A stretch of DNA of 9,222 bases from Kapaibacterium sp038202665 (GCA_038202665.1 JBBRES010000100.1:1-9222), one strand, 5' to 3'; positions 1 to 7,243 are shown, numbered from the stretch's first letter. Notes: generated by a model from the sequence alone, not told the origin. Made by a program: numbers and translations.

Positions 1-2
1 CG

Positions 3-314
3 CTCGCTGCGTGGATTTGCCTTCGTCGCGGTCGTGAAATGCGCGGAGTAATGATTGCATGGAATATCATTTCTATGCTTATTCTCACGAACATCATGGT
101 CGTTGGCCTCCTTTCCGCCCCCACAACCTTCCGCGTATTCACCGAAGGACCTGCCAATCGCGTGGTCGCGCTCTGGCCTTGGATCTGGCTACCATCCTTC
201 GTTGTGCCTATGGCACTTGCCGGACATCTGTTCTCTCTCCGGCAGCTCTTTCTATTGCGCTCTTCGCGTGCCACAAAACGTGCGGACCCAACCTTACCGC
301 TCTCGCACAACTAA
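3..314 (+). CDS. C-terminal part of an uncharacterised multi-pass membrane protein (5' end outside window)
   Basis: The frame is open to the left window edge, so the gene almost certainly begins upstream; ATG codons at 39 and 51 are available but are probably internal. The visible 104 residues contain two hydrophobic segments, one around WNIISMLILTNIMVVGLLS and one around WPWIWLPSFVVPMALAGHLFSL, separated by a polar loop that includes the sequence EGPANRVVALWPW. A short basic tail (RSSRATKR) after the last segment suggests a cytoplasmic C-terminus. The pattern of a helix ending in SAPTTFRVF, then PANRVV, then LPSFVVP and GHLFSLRQL resembles the last two helices of a family of bacterial membrane proteins of unknown function that I recall only generically. 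I assign no function. The last 21 bases overlap the end of the convergent secreted-protein gene. Confidence 0.7.
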   Translation, partial: LAAWICLRRGREMRGVMIAWNIISMLILTNIMVVGLLSAPTTFRVFTEGPANRVVALWPWIWLPSFVVPMALAGHLFSLRQLFLLRSSRATKRADPTLPLSHN

Positions 315-3300
315 CTGCTGTGTTGTGGTAGCGTTGGCACTCATGGTTTGAACATAGTACGTACCGGCGGGCCAATCGCGCACGTCGAGTACACGCATTG
401 CATCCATCGTTGCTTGATAGACTACTTCGCCAATGAGTGAGTAGATGCGAACCGTAGATGGTGTCGTTACTTCGATGCGTGTCGTGGTTGTTGCTGGATT
501 CGGCGAGAGCGTACAACGCGGCGCTGCGGATACGTCGTCAAGCACGGAAACGGCAGGTTGCGTGGAGGCAATGACAAGTTGCGTTGGCGCGGTACATTGC
601 TTGCCCCCAAAGAAGCGCGCAGAGCCGCGATAGCCAGGATTGGCCTCGGCTGCCACAGCCGTTCGTGCGCCCCACACATTGTCACTATTCGCATCGCGCA
701 GGAAGTACACGAGCGAAGCCGGAGTCGACCCCTCGCTTCGTTGCACAAGGATGTCTTTGATCACCAATTGATCAGGTGTGGTAAAGGTGTTCGCACCAAA
801 CGACCGAAGGATGTAGTATCCGCTGCGAACATGATCAATTCCTGTTGGCAATGGTTGCGGTGGAATGCGAAGATGCGTGAGTACAACATCATTTGCTGGT
901 AGTGGTGGTGCAATAGACCACGAGAGCGACATGTTCAGAATGTTGAGTTCGGGAGTATCCGCTGTTGTGACAACGCGCTCTGATTCCCCGGGACCAACTG
1001 GTGCCGTAGACAATGCTCTGTCTGCAGAATTGGCAAGCATTGCGTGAAGGTTGCCTACGGCGTCGATGGCCTGACCAGCTTGTTCATTGAATTGGTAGTA
1101 GGCGATGAGATCGTTTGTCGATGCGTTCGTCAAATGCATGTCGCGTTTAATCTCGTCATCGGTAAGTGCCCGATCGTATATCCGCACTTCATCGATCAAC
1201 CCGTTAAAGACACGTCCGCCGGTAGGGTCTTGGCCGATAGATGTTTCACTGGCAAACGTTTGCACTGGATGCGTAAAGGCGAATGCCTCGCTCTTGCCAT
1301 TGCAGTAGAGTCGTGCCGAGTCCGCAGTAACAACGAGTGCCACGTACGTCCACTCATTATCTGGCACGAACAGTTTAGACTTCAGCCACCAAGCGTCTCC
1401 ATTCCAATGGTATCGAAGCGTGTGGTCTGATTCAAGATTGATTCCAGCAATCGTTCCCGATCCCCTACTCATCACAATTCCTGTGAAGGAGTTTTGCTGA
1501 CCACTGCGTCTGATCCACGTTGAAATCGTTGTGGCAACACGCGTGCGATTCATGGGAGGTATTGTAGCATAGGCAGAGCGTCCGTCGGTTTTCAGTGCAC
1601 GACCCGGCATGCTATCTGGAAAACATTCACTCAAGACGGTGATGCAGCTATCGAGTGTGACCCTATCTACACCATTCGCATCGGTGACGACGAGCGTGGC
1701 AGAATACGTTCCTGGTTTTGGATACACAACGCGGATGTGTGCGTCAGTGAGTGTGGTTACCACTCCACCGGGCAGCGACCAGCGCCGAGTAACTGTAGAC
1801 TCATCTGCAGATGAGTGGTCGTGAAACACGATGGTATCGCGTGTACACATCGAAACATATCGATCTGCTGAGATCACTGCCATTGGTGGTGCTGCCGCGT
1901 AGAGCGGCGCCTCGAACACTCCACGGTTCGTGGCTGCGCGAATCTTCTGCTCGCGGTAGCAAATGTCGAACGTCGTCACAGACGTCACAGGCAAACTATC
2001 GCTATACAGCACCCAGTCCTTCATAGTCTCATCTCGATAGTACACACCAATGTCTGTACCGAGGTAAACACCACGATTCGTCCCACGCTGATGCACAAGC
2101 GCCCGACAACCCATGATTGGCAACGTGCCGCTGTAGTTTTCCCATGTGGCCCCGCCATCTACGGATCGAATCACCTTCGCATCGGTTTGATTCCCACCAA
2201 TAGAGATCCATATCACGTTGGGTTCTCGAGCACTGATGGCAACATCGGCAAGGCGCCACGCATTTCCTTTGATGAGTGCCGTTGGTGGACTGATCGTCGT
2301 GAAGGATTTTCCTGCGTCTGTAGATCGCAGTACGTTGTAGTTATCGTAGTATCCATTCTTGTGCATCATCACAATCGTACTCGGATCTCCGTCGCAGATC
2401 CGTACAAGGCGAACCTTGCTCTTTGGAGTAACGCGTATCGTAGACCACGACGCGCCATTATTGGTTGATCGCGCAAGAATAGAATCTGCGCCAACCCATA
2501 GTTCAGAGCTGCATCGAGGGTGCTGGATAAGCGGACTTGTAGGCTTGATCGACATATCACGTCGTGCGAGATCTTTCGAGGCACTGCCACTCAGCGTTAC
2601 ACGATGCCACGTTTGCCCCATGTACGTGTTGGCATAAACCGTTCGTGCATCGCCGTAGTTGACAAGGCCACCATCGTTATCGCCACCGTAGATGTGTAAC
2701 CATCCGTCGTAGGCGTTGCCGTCCTTGAGCAATACTCCGTTGTGATAGGTACCACCGAGCATGACATTACAATCGCTAAAGCCTGCACCCCATCCCCAAA
2801 ACTCCGTGCCCTGGATGCCGCGCGTCATGTCGTCGAAACTGTTACCATTGTTCGTGCTCAAGAACACACCACCATCGGAGACCACCCACACACGATTGCC
2901 ATAGATCTTGATGTCGTGACAATCCGCATGAACATACTTTGGCTTAGAGGCCGCACCATACGTCCAATGTGCATTGCACACAAAGGTTGATCCACCATCG
3001 TTCGACGTCCACACGTTAATGCCACATACAAACACACGATTGGCATCCGTTTCTGAAACGTTCAAACCAAGATCGTAGTAGTACTGTCCGCCCGGTTCCA
3101 AACCCTTCGCATCCCAGCACATCATGTTCACATTCACAGAGTCGGGCTTACCGCCCGGCGCGGTTCCACAACAACGCATCGTAAAGGACTCGCCTTCATT
3201 CGTCGAAAGGTACATCCCAACGGTACCATCGCTACTGTCGATGTTTCCCGGTGCGATCAGATACACGTTCTGTGTTGCAGCGGGCGTCACGGCGATCTCC

Positions 3301-4259
3301 CACCGACGTGTGTGTTCCTTCTTTGCAACGTTTGGAATCGGGAGTCCTTTCCCTGCCTTTACGAACGATGAACCCGCATTCGTGCTCTTGTAAAATTCAC
3401 AAGAGTCTCCCGTGTGGCGCACCACATACATGGTGGGAGCTTTGATCGGGTGACGTTCGATCTCGTACACTTCGCCATCGATCACCTTGGTGAACGTGGC
3501 ACCCGCATTGGTGCTGTAAAAAAGTCCGCGATTCGTTGCAACGTGCAGCTTACTACGCTCCACTGGATTGAGCGACATGTCCCACACAACAAGGTCGCTG
3601 TAGAACCCATCCTTGAGTCCGGTTTCTTCCCATGTGCTTCCACCATTCGAGGAATGCATCACGCCGAGCGAACAGCCGAAATAAACGTTACGTGCATCAC
3701 CGGGGTCCACCAAGACACTGCGTACTTCTCGCACCATCATCGTGGCTGTTACGTTCGACCACGTCCGCCCGTTATCAACACTCTTCCACAATCCTGCAGT
3801 AGCCGTTCCCACGTACACCACGGATGTGTCGCTCACTCCTTGCGCAACGGTATAGCAATGAGCCTGACCGGGGGCGTATGAAAGTCCAAGTGCTTGCTTG
3901 TCCCACGAGAACGGACCGATGCTCTTCCATGAGGTCGACCGTTGTTCGCTTTCATGAGAACGCACGTTAAAGCGAGCACCCCATATTCTGTCTTGCTCCA
4001 AACGAGAAAGCGCCGGGACACGATAGAATCCGCTTGTATCAGCGAACTGTTCCATCATGCGCACCCAGCGCTTGTAGTCTTGCGTTTCTCTACTCTTTAC
4101 GAATGGCCGAGAGCTCCAGTACTCTTCATAGGACCGAGTAACCTCGAACACATTTGGATTCGGACCATAGAGTAGGTCTACCCAGTGCTGAGCGTGAACA
4201 ATCGGCGCGGCCCACAAGAGAATGGCCGCACATGCAAGAATTCTGGAGTTTATGCACAT
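294..4259 (-). CDS. Large secreted protein: Asp-box (BNR) propeller, PKD-like, LamG-like and T9SS type A sorting domain
   Basis: About 1,321 residues are read from the ATG at 4259, which is followed directly by a good signal peptide ending near HAQ; an in-frame GTG at 4283 would add eight residues, and neither start has a clear ribosome binding site. After a conserved-looking region rich in W/Y (residues 25-90), ten Asp boxes of the form S-x-D/N-x-G-x-T/S-W/F lie near residues 160, 203, 249, 292, 352, 419, 468, 598, 646 and 699. These indicate a sortilin/VPS10-like or GH74-like beta-propeller region. A PKD-like fold follows (about 792-877, including SLPGG and KPGTYSATLVVTDANG). Next comes a LamG/concanavalin-like domain (about 889-1042, with GLIDEVRIYDRALTDDE). 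The end (1250-1321) has the T9SS pattern: PNPATT, a central G, AGTYYV and a terminal QLVVRER. Known members of such architectures are exported by Sec, then T9SS, and anchored or released outside. The propeller's ligand or enzyme activity is not evident. It is the last gene of the sigma operon, 35 nt after the DUF1573 stop. Confidence 0.9.
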   Translation of the reverse strand: MCINSRILACAAILLWAAPIVHAQHWVDLLYGPNPNVFEVTRSYEEYWSSRPFVKSRETQDYKRWVRMMEQFADTSGFYRVPALSRLEQDRIWGARFNVRSHESEQRSTSWKSIGPFSWDKQALGLSYAPGQAHCYTVAQGVSDTSVVYVGTATAGLWKSVDNGRTWSNVTATMMVREVRSVLVDPGDARNVYFGCSLGVMHSSNGGSTWEETGLKDGFYSDLVVWDMSLNPVERSKLHVATNRGLFYSTNAGATFTKVIDGEVYEIERHPIKAPTMYVVRHTGDSCEFYKSTNAGSSFVKAGKGLPIPNVAKKEHTRRWEIAVTPAATQNVYLIAPGNIDSSDGTVGMYLSTNEGESFTMRCCGTAPGGKPDSVNVNMMCWDAKGLEPGGQYYYDLGLNVSETDANRVFVCGINVWTSNDGGSTFVCNAHWTYGAASKPKYVHADCHDIKIYGNRVWVVSDGGVFLSTNNGNSFDDMTRGIQGTEFWGWGAGFSDCNVMLGGTYHNGVLLKDGNAYDGWLHIYGGDNDGGLVNYGDARTVYANTYMGQTWHRVTLSGSASKDLARRDMSIKPTSPLIQHPRCSSELWVGADSILARSTNNGASWSTIRVTPKSKVRLVRICDGDPSTIVMMHKNGYYDNYNVLRSTDAGKSFTTISPPTALIKGNAWRLADVAISAREPNVIWISIGGNQTDAKVIRSVDGGATWENYSGTLPIMGCRALVHQRGTNRGVYLGTDIGVYYRDETMKDWVLYSDSLPVTSVTTFDICYREQKIRAATNRGVFEAPLYAAAPPMAVISADRYVSMCTRDTIVFHDHSSADESTVTRRWSLPGGVVTTLTDAHIRVVYPKPGTYSATLVVTDANGVDRVTLDSCITVLSECFPDSMPGRALKTDGRSAYATIPPMNRTRVATTISTWIRRSGQQNSFTGIVMSRGSGTIAGINLESDHTLRYHWNGDAWWLKSKLFVPDNEWTYVALVVTADSARLYCNGKSEAFAFTHPVQTFASETSIGQDPTGGRVFNGLIDEVRIYDRALTDDEIKRDMHLTNASTNDLIAYYQFNEQAGQAIDAVGNLHAMLANSADRALSTAPVGPGESERVVTTADTPELNILNMSLSWSIAPPLPANDVVLTHLRIPPQPLPTGIDHVRSGYYILRSFGANTFTTPDQLVIKDILVQRSEGSTPASLVYFLRDANSDNVWGARTAVAAEANPGYRGSARFFGGKQCTAPTQLVIASTQPAVSVLDDVSAAPRCTLSPNPATTTTRIEVTTPSTVRIYSLIGEVVYQATMDAMRVLDVRDWPAGTYYVQTMSANATTTQQLVVRER

Positions 4260-4294
4260 GCGGCCAAAAGTATGAAATGTCACTCACCCACGCT

Positions 4295-4996
4295 TCAGGG
4301 ATTTTCCTGAACGTTGGCATAGGCACTAATCACAAAGTCGGGGTTTTCGTCGCTTGAAGTCTTGAATTTCACTTGACCGTTAAATGGCCCCTTCACCTTT
4401 GGAGTGGCATGCAATTCGAGTACGAGTTTGCCGCCTGGCTTGATGGTTTTCGTGCCGGATACGTTCAGCTTCATGTCGTTATCCACTTGGAAATCAGACA
4501 CAATCAGGTCCTTCGTGTCGTTGTTCACCACGTCTAACTGTGCCGACATTTCCTTACCAACGAATGGATTCACAAAGGCAAAGTACATCATCGGGGTCAG
4601 CTGTACTTTTCGAATAATATCGGCCTTCAGGAACAGGTACTTTGTAGAGTCTGGACCCGGCGTGTTGCTTCGGACCGTGATGTTCTTCACCAACTGACCG
4701 GACTGCATGGGTGAAATGTTCAGCGTTACACCCATCGTGCTGATCTCGCCTGGCATGAGTTCCGTTTTATCCGGATCTGTTTTTGTACAGCCACAACCCG
4801 GCTTGATCTCGAGAAGCTTCAGTAACTCCGTCCCAACATTCTTGATCTTGATCGTGGCCTCGAGGTGACCTTCCTTAGGCGCAGGGATCTGGCCCCAATC
4901 GTAGGTATCTCCGCCAACGACTTCAATTTTTGGTTGTGCAAGGGCCACAGCAGACATCGCGACGAAACAGCTCGCGACAATGAACAATGAACGCAT
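4295..4996 (-). CDS. DUF1573-domain exported protein
   Basis: This is a 233-residue protein from the chosen start. The ATG at 4996 begins a compact signal peptide (MRSLFIVASCFVAMSAVALAQ) and has GGAG 7 nt upstream. An ATG at 5032 adds 12 residues and would give an ATGA overlap with the preceding gene, but has no visible ribosome binding site. The mature protein contains DUF1573 hallmarks: an early W-G-Q-I segment, then KIKNVGTELLKL, the KPGCGCTKT motif (CGC at about residues 68-70), then LMPGE and a G-Q-L-V-K-N-I-T-V-R-S-N strand. A second Ig-like half follows. Members are periplasmic or surface beta-sandwich proteins with no firmly known biochemical role, common in Bacteroidota. Here it lies between the membrane-anchored candidate regulator and the large secreted protein, 35 nt before the latter's preferred start, so it may act in envelope handling of that product. 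That role is inference. Confidence 0.88.
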   Translation of the reverse strand: MRSLFIVASCFVAMSAVALAQPKIEVVGGDTYDWGQIPAPKEGHLEATIKIKNVGTELLKLLEIKPGCGCTKTDPDKTELMPGEISTMGVTLNISPMQSGQLVKNITVRSNTPGPDSTKYLFLKADIIRKVQLTPMMYFAFVNPFVGKEMSAQLDVVNNDTKDLIVSDFQVDNDMKLNVSGTKTIKPGGKLVLELHATPKVKGPFNGQVKFKTSSDENPDFVISAYANVQENP

Positions 4997-5003
4997 TATT
5001 CTA

Positions 5004-5007
5004 CTCC
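5004..5007 (-). promoter_or_regulatory. Ribosome binding site deciding the DUF1573 start
   Basis: Read on the minus strand, GGAG is followed by a 7-nt spacer (TAGAATA) and the ATG at 4996. The spacing equals that of AGAGG before the ATG at 6123 (6131-6135) and AGAGGGG before the ATG at 7243 (7251-7257). This favours the internal ATG over the ATG at 5032. Confidence 0.6.
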
Positions 5008-5028
5008 ATGTGATAAAGAAACTTGATT

Positions 5029-6123
5029 TCATTCTACGATCAGTCGACGAACAACATGTTCGCCATCCTGTGTGGTGGTGGTGATCAAATACATTCCAGG
5101 TGCGACTCCATTGAGCGGAACCGAAATCTCGTGAACACCTGGATCGAGCGATACAGGATCCGTCAAGTCTGCCACATACACACCAGCAGTCGTGTACGCA
5201 GCCAAGTGGACAGTGGCGCCGTATCGCAAGTCAATCGTACACAACGCAGCCGTGCGAGCCGGATTGGGAGCGATTGAAATGTCTTTGATGCGCGACGCAT
5301 CGAGTCTGCACATGTCAAAATAACTCTGTGCATGCGGAAGAGACCTACACGCCTCTGACGGCGTAATGCATCCGCGTTGGACCTCCGACAAAAGATTCAA
5401 CTCCAACATAATCGGCACGCGATATCTCTCTGGCAACAACGAGATCAGATCGCCCGTTGGCTTGTACCATTCCACCGTTTCCACCTTGCCAAGTTCGGTT
5501 TGCTCAACTCGACGGACGGGGATATAGAGTGCACTCATTTGAACATACTCTTTGCCGTTGTCGATCACCGACGAAGCTTGTGCTGTGTGCGTCAGACATT
5601 CAAGTGTACGCTGCTCACGTACGCGACCTGATGCATTCGACGTACTCACGCGTTTCGTCCGAATCTCGGGCTGCAATCCGTCTGGCAACGCTGCAAACTC
5701 TGTAGCAGAAAGGTCTAAAAAAGGAAGTCCCGCAATGCGTGCGCTGCTTGCTTGAGGATGCGTTGCCACCTTCACATGATTCGAGACAATGTGCGTTTGC
5801 GATGGCACGGGCTGGCGTTCTTGTGCCTCTTGTACAGGTATTGGAGCAACAGACGAGGTGATGGATGAGGTGATGGATGAGGTAATGGATGCAGGTGGCG
5901 GGGTGGGAAGGTTCGCATCGTGTTGCACATACCACATTGTTATCGCGGCAACTCCAACAAGTGCGCATGCGGTAACGAGCCATGACGTTGAACGTTGTGG
6001 CGTAAGTGGCGCTGCCGGACTGCGATGTAGAGCATCTGCGACATCAGTTTCACTCAAGAGTGGCGATGCTGGTGTTGCTTTTCGTAACGCATCAAAAGCG
6101 TTTCGAGAATGCATGGTGTTCAT
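5029..6123 (-). CDS. Single-span membrane protein with T9SS-like C-terminal domain; candidate anti-sigma factor
   Basis: This 364-residue protein starts at the ATG at 6123, which overlaps the sigma-factor stop as ATGA and has AGAGG 7 nt upstream. Residues 1-45 are polar and probably cytoplasmic (including FDALRKATPASPLLSETDVADAL, shown in part: FDALRKA and LSETDVADAL). One hydrophobic helix spans about 47-66. A Pro/Ser/Thr-rich linker (72-110) contains three ITSS repeats (80-91). A middle region (130-275) has Cys176, Cys252, Cys259 and Cys272. Residues about 282-364 look like a T9SS type A sorting domain: SIAPNPART, a strand with GVYVADL, then APGMYLITTT and a terminal RRLIVE. Position directly after an ECF sigma gene and the topology fit an anti-sigma factor, but the canonical His-x3-Cys-x2-Cys zinc motif is absent. 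A sorting domain on a protein with an uncleaved transmembrane helix is odd, because cargo normally has a cleavable signal peptide. It could alternatively be a secreted protein with a long signal peptide, or the end may be an ordinary Ig-like domain. Confidence 0.85.
   Translation of the reverse strand: MNTMHSRNAFDALRKATPASPLLSETDVADALHRSPAAPLTPQRSTSWLVTACALVGVAAITMWYVQHDANLPTPPPASITSSITSSITSSVAPIPVQEAQERQPVPSQTHIVSNHVKVATHPQASSARIAGLPFLDLSATEFAALPDGLQPEIRTKRVSTSNASGRVREQRTLECLTHTAQASSVIDNGKEYVQMSALYIPVRRVEQTELGKVETVEWYKPTGDLISLLPERYRVPIMLELNLLSEVQRGCITPSEACRSLPHAQSYFDMCRLDASRIKDISIAPNPARTAALCTIDLRYGATVHLAAYTTAGVYVADLTDPVSLDPGVHEISVPLNGVAPGMYLITTTTQDGEHVVRRLIVE
5855..5891. repeat. Three tandem 12-bp units encoding an ITSS linker repeat
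   Basis: On the plus strand the unit gaggtgatggat occurs three times in a row, the third with one substitution (gaggtaatggat). On the coding (minus) strand it yields three copies of ITSS just outside the predicted membrane helix of the candidate anti-sigma protein. The unit is a multiple of three, so gain or loss of a copy would change linker length without breaking the frame. Confidence 0.85.
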
Positions 6124-6662
6124 AGCGGTACCTCTTCGAAGTTCGGAACGACCGTTGGTGATGGTTGCGCATCGGTGAGCATCGTTCGCAACCGTTTGCG
6201 CGCTCTATGCAGTCGAACCTTCACCGCTACAGAAGTACATCCCTGTGTTGTTGCAATGTCCTTCAACGAAAACCCCATTACTTCGAACAAGATGATGGCC
6301 TGTCGTTGGTCGTCGGGCAACGTAGCAATGGCATCGTGCAGAATTCGAACATCGGTGCTCATTTCAGCGGACGGTCCGCCGTCGAACAGCCTATCGAAGT
6401 CATCGGGAAGCGTCGACACCTGTCGTGCAGCATGTGCACGCCTTGCCTGCCATGTGCGCGATGCAATCGTAAAGAGAAAGCTCATAAAGGCTCTCTCGTC
6501 TCGGACCGTATCAAACCGCTCATATGCCGCCGCAATCGTATCCGCCACTAACTCTCTTGCTTCGTATCGACTATGCGTGAGATGCAACGCAAACCGTTCA
6601 AGCGCGGGCTGAACAGGGCGAAGTGTCTGCATAAATCGTTCCTGACGGGAGATGGTGGCCAT
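6120..6662 (-). CDS. ECF-type RNA polymerase sigma-70 factor
   Basis: This 180-residue protein has the two-domain ECF layout. Region 2 covers about residues 14-80: ERFALHLT, an acidic ARELVADT helix, AFMSFLFTIASRTW and a basic RRAHAAR. A short linker follows. Region 4 covers about 106-162: AIATLPDDQRQAIILFEV, then GFSLKDIATTQGCTSVAVKV as the helix-turn-helix, and LHRARKRLR. It directs RNA polymerase to a dedicated promoter set, probably including its own operon. An internal ATG at 6632 has AGGA 7 nt upstream and would give 170 residues; I keep 6662 because residues 8-16 match the usual lead-in of region 2. The stop overlaps the next start as ATGA, so the downstream membrane protein is likely translationally coupled and is its probable controller. 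The last about 15 residues form a short non-conserved tail. The ECF subgroup cannot be assigned by eye. Confidence 0.93.
   Translation of the reverse strand: MATISRQERFMQTLRPVQPALERFALHLTHSRYEARELVADTIAAAYERFDTVRDERAFMSFLFTIASRTWQARRAHAARQVSTLPDDFDRLFDGGPSAEMSTDVRILHDAIATLPDDQRQAIILFEVMGFSLKDIATTQGCTSVAVKVRLHRARKRLRTMLTDAQPSPTVVPNFEEVPL
6640..6643 (-). promoter_or_regulatory. Possible ribosome binding site for an alternative sigma-factor start at 6632
   Basis: AGGA on the minus strand stands 7 nt before the in-frame ATG at 6632, the same spacing seen at three neighbouring genes, whereas the ATG at 6662 has no purine run at that distance. If it is used, the sigma factor loses its first ten residues. 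Confidence 0.35.
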
Positions 6663-6698
6663 GGATGCTGCTGGTGTACGGGCGAGTAGGTGGAGGAA

Positions 6699-6714
6699 GT
6701 GACCGCAAGGTTAC
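6699..6714. promoter_or_regulatory. Imperfect palindrome upstream of the sigma operon (possible operator or promoter element)
   Basis: The sequence gtgaccgcaaggttac has 6-bp arms (GTGACC / GGTTAC) with one mismatch around GCAA, ending 36 bp before the sigma start codon. On the minus strand it reads GTAACC, which contains the AAC core common in -35 elements of ECF promoters. I see no convincing -10 element at the expected distance, so an operator is as likely as an autoregulated promoter. Confidence 0.3.
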
Positions 6715-6760
6715 GGCAACGACGAAGAAAGCCCATGATTCATGAGAAACTGGGTGTCGC

Positions 6761-7243
6761 CTACGCGTTCGAGCCGTCAAATCCACCTTGGACCGCCGCA
6801 ATTCGCACCTTCACATAGGTAGCGAGGGCTGCGCCGCCCATCAAGGTGAGTGTTACCGATACAAGCAGGACTGTTTCCCAAAACGGGTTTTCGCGACGTA
6901 ATCCATCGAGCAACAGGCCAATCTCAAACACGGAGAAGGCAAGGTTCGCTGCAATGGCTACGGAGATCATCGCATTGTAGACGGGAAGCGTCGCCGCTGT
7001 GTATCGTTTGAGTCCGTACCATGCCAGAAATGCATGGAACGAGACAATCGGCACTTCGAACAAATGAAACACAAGTACGCAGCCAAGTGTGCTGCCACAT
7101 ACCGTACACGAGGACCATGGGATGTTGATCAGGAATGGGACGTGGGCTGCACCTAAGCCGTACACGACGGCCACCACTGTCACCCAAGAATACATGCGAA
7201 CCAATCGATGGAGCTTCTCTCGTGAAGCAACGTTCTGCGTCAT
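6761..7243 (-). CDS. Four-span membrane protein of unknown function with Cys/His residues
   Basis: This 160-residue protein starts at the ATG at 7243, which has AGAGGGG 7 nt upstream. Four hydrophobic helices are visible at about residues 18-40, 53-78, 84-112 and 122-146. The N-terminus is basic (SREKLHRLVR), favouring a cytoplasmic start. Between and within helices 1 and 2 are His34, Cys46-x2-Cys49, Cys55, His60, Glu63 and His70, a cluster that could bind a metal or haem or form a disulfide. I do not recognise the family. It lies 98 bp upstream of the sigma gene on the same strand, close enough for possible read-through but with room for a separate promoter. On its other side it is divergent from the metallo-beta-lactamase-fold gene. 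Confidence 0.82.
   Translation of the reverse strand: MTQNVASREKLHRLVRMYSWVTVVAVVYGLGAAHVPFLINIPWSSCTVCGSTLGCVLVFHLFEVPIVSFHAFLAWYGLKRYTAATLPVYNAMISVAIAANLAFSVFEIGLLLDGLRRENPFWETVLLVSVTLTLMGGAALATYVKVRIAAVQGGFDGSNA

Noticed and set aside
3414..3881. 155-residue plus-strand open frame
   Set aside because: It lies wholly antisense to the Asp-box gene, whose reading is supported by ten repeats; its translation shows no domain, signal peptide or plausible start.
4263..4270. TACTTTTG on the minus strand, matching the Bacteroidota -7 box TAnnTTTG, just before the Asp-box gene start
   Set aside because: No TTG-type -33 element lies at the right distance and it is almost adjacent to the start codon, so chance is more likely.
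6109..6612. 167-residue plus-strand open frame
   Set aside because: It is antisense to the ECF sigma factor, which has clear region 2 and 4 motifs; the frame is a by-product of that gene's codon use.
6732..6754. Possible terminator CCCA...TGGG followed by CTTTCTTC downstream of the four-span membrane gene
   Set aside because: The stem is only four base pairs with a long loop and the following T-tract is broken, so it is too weak to call.
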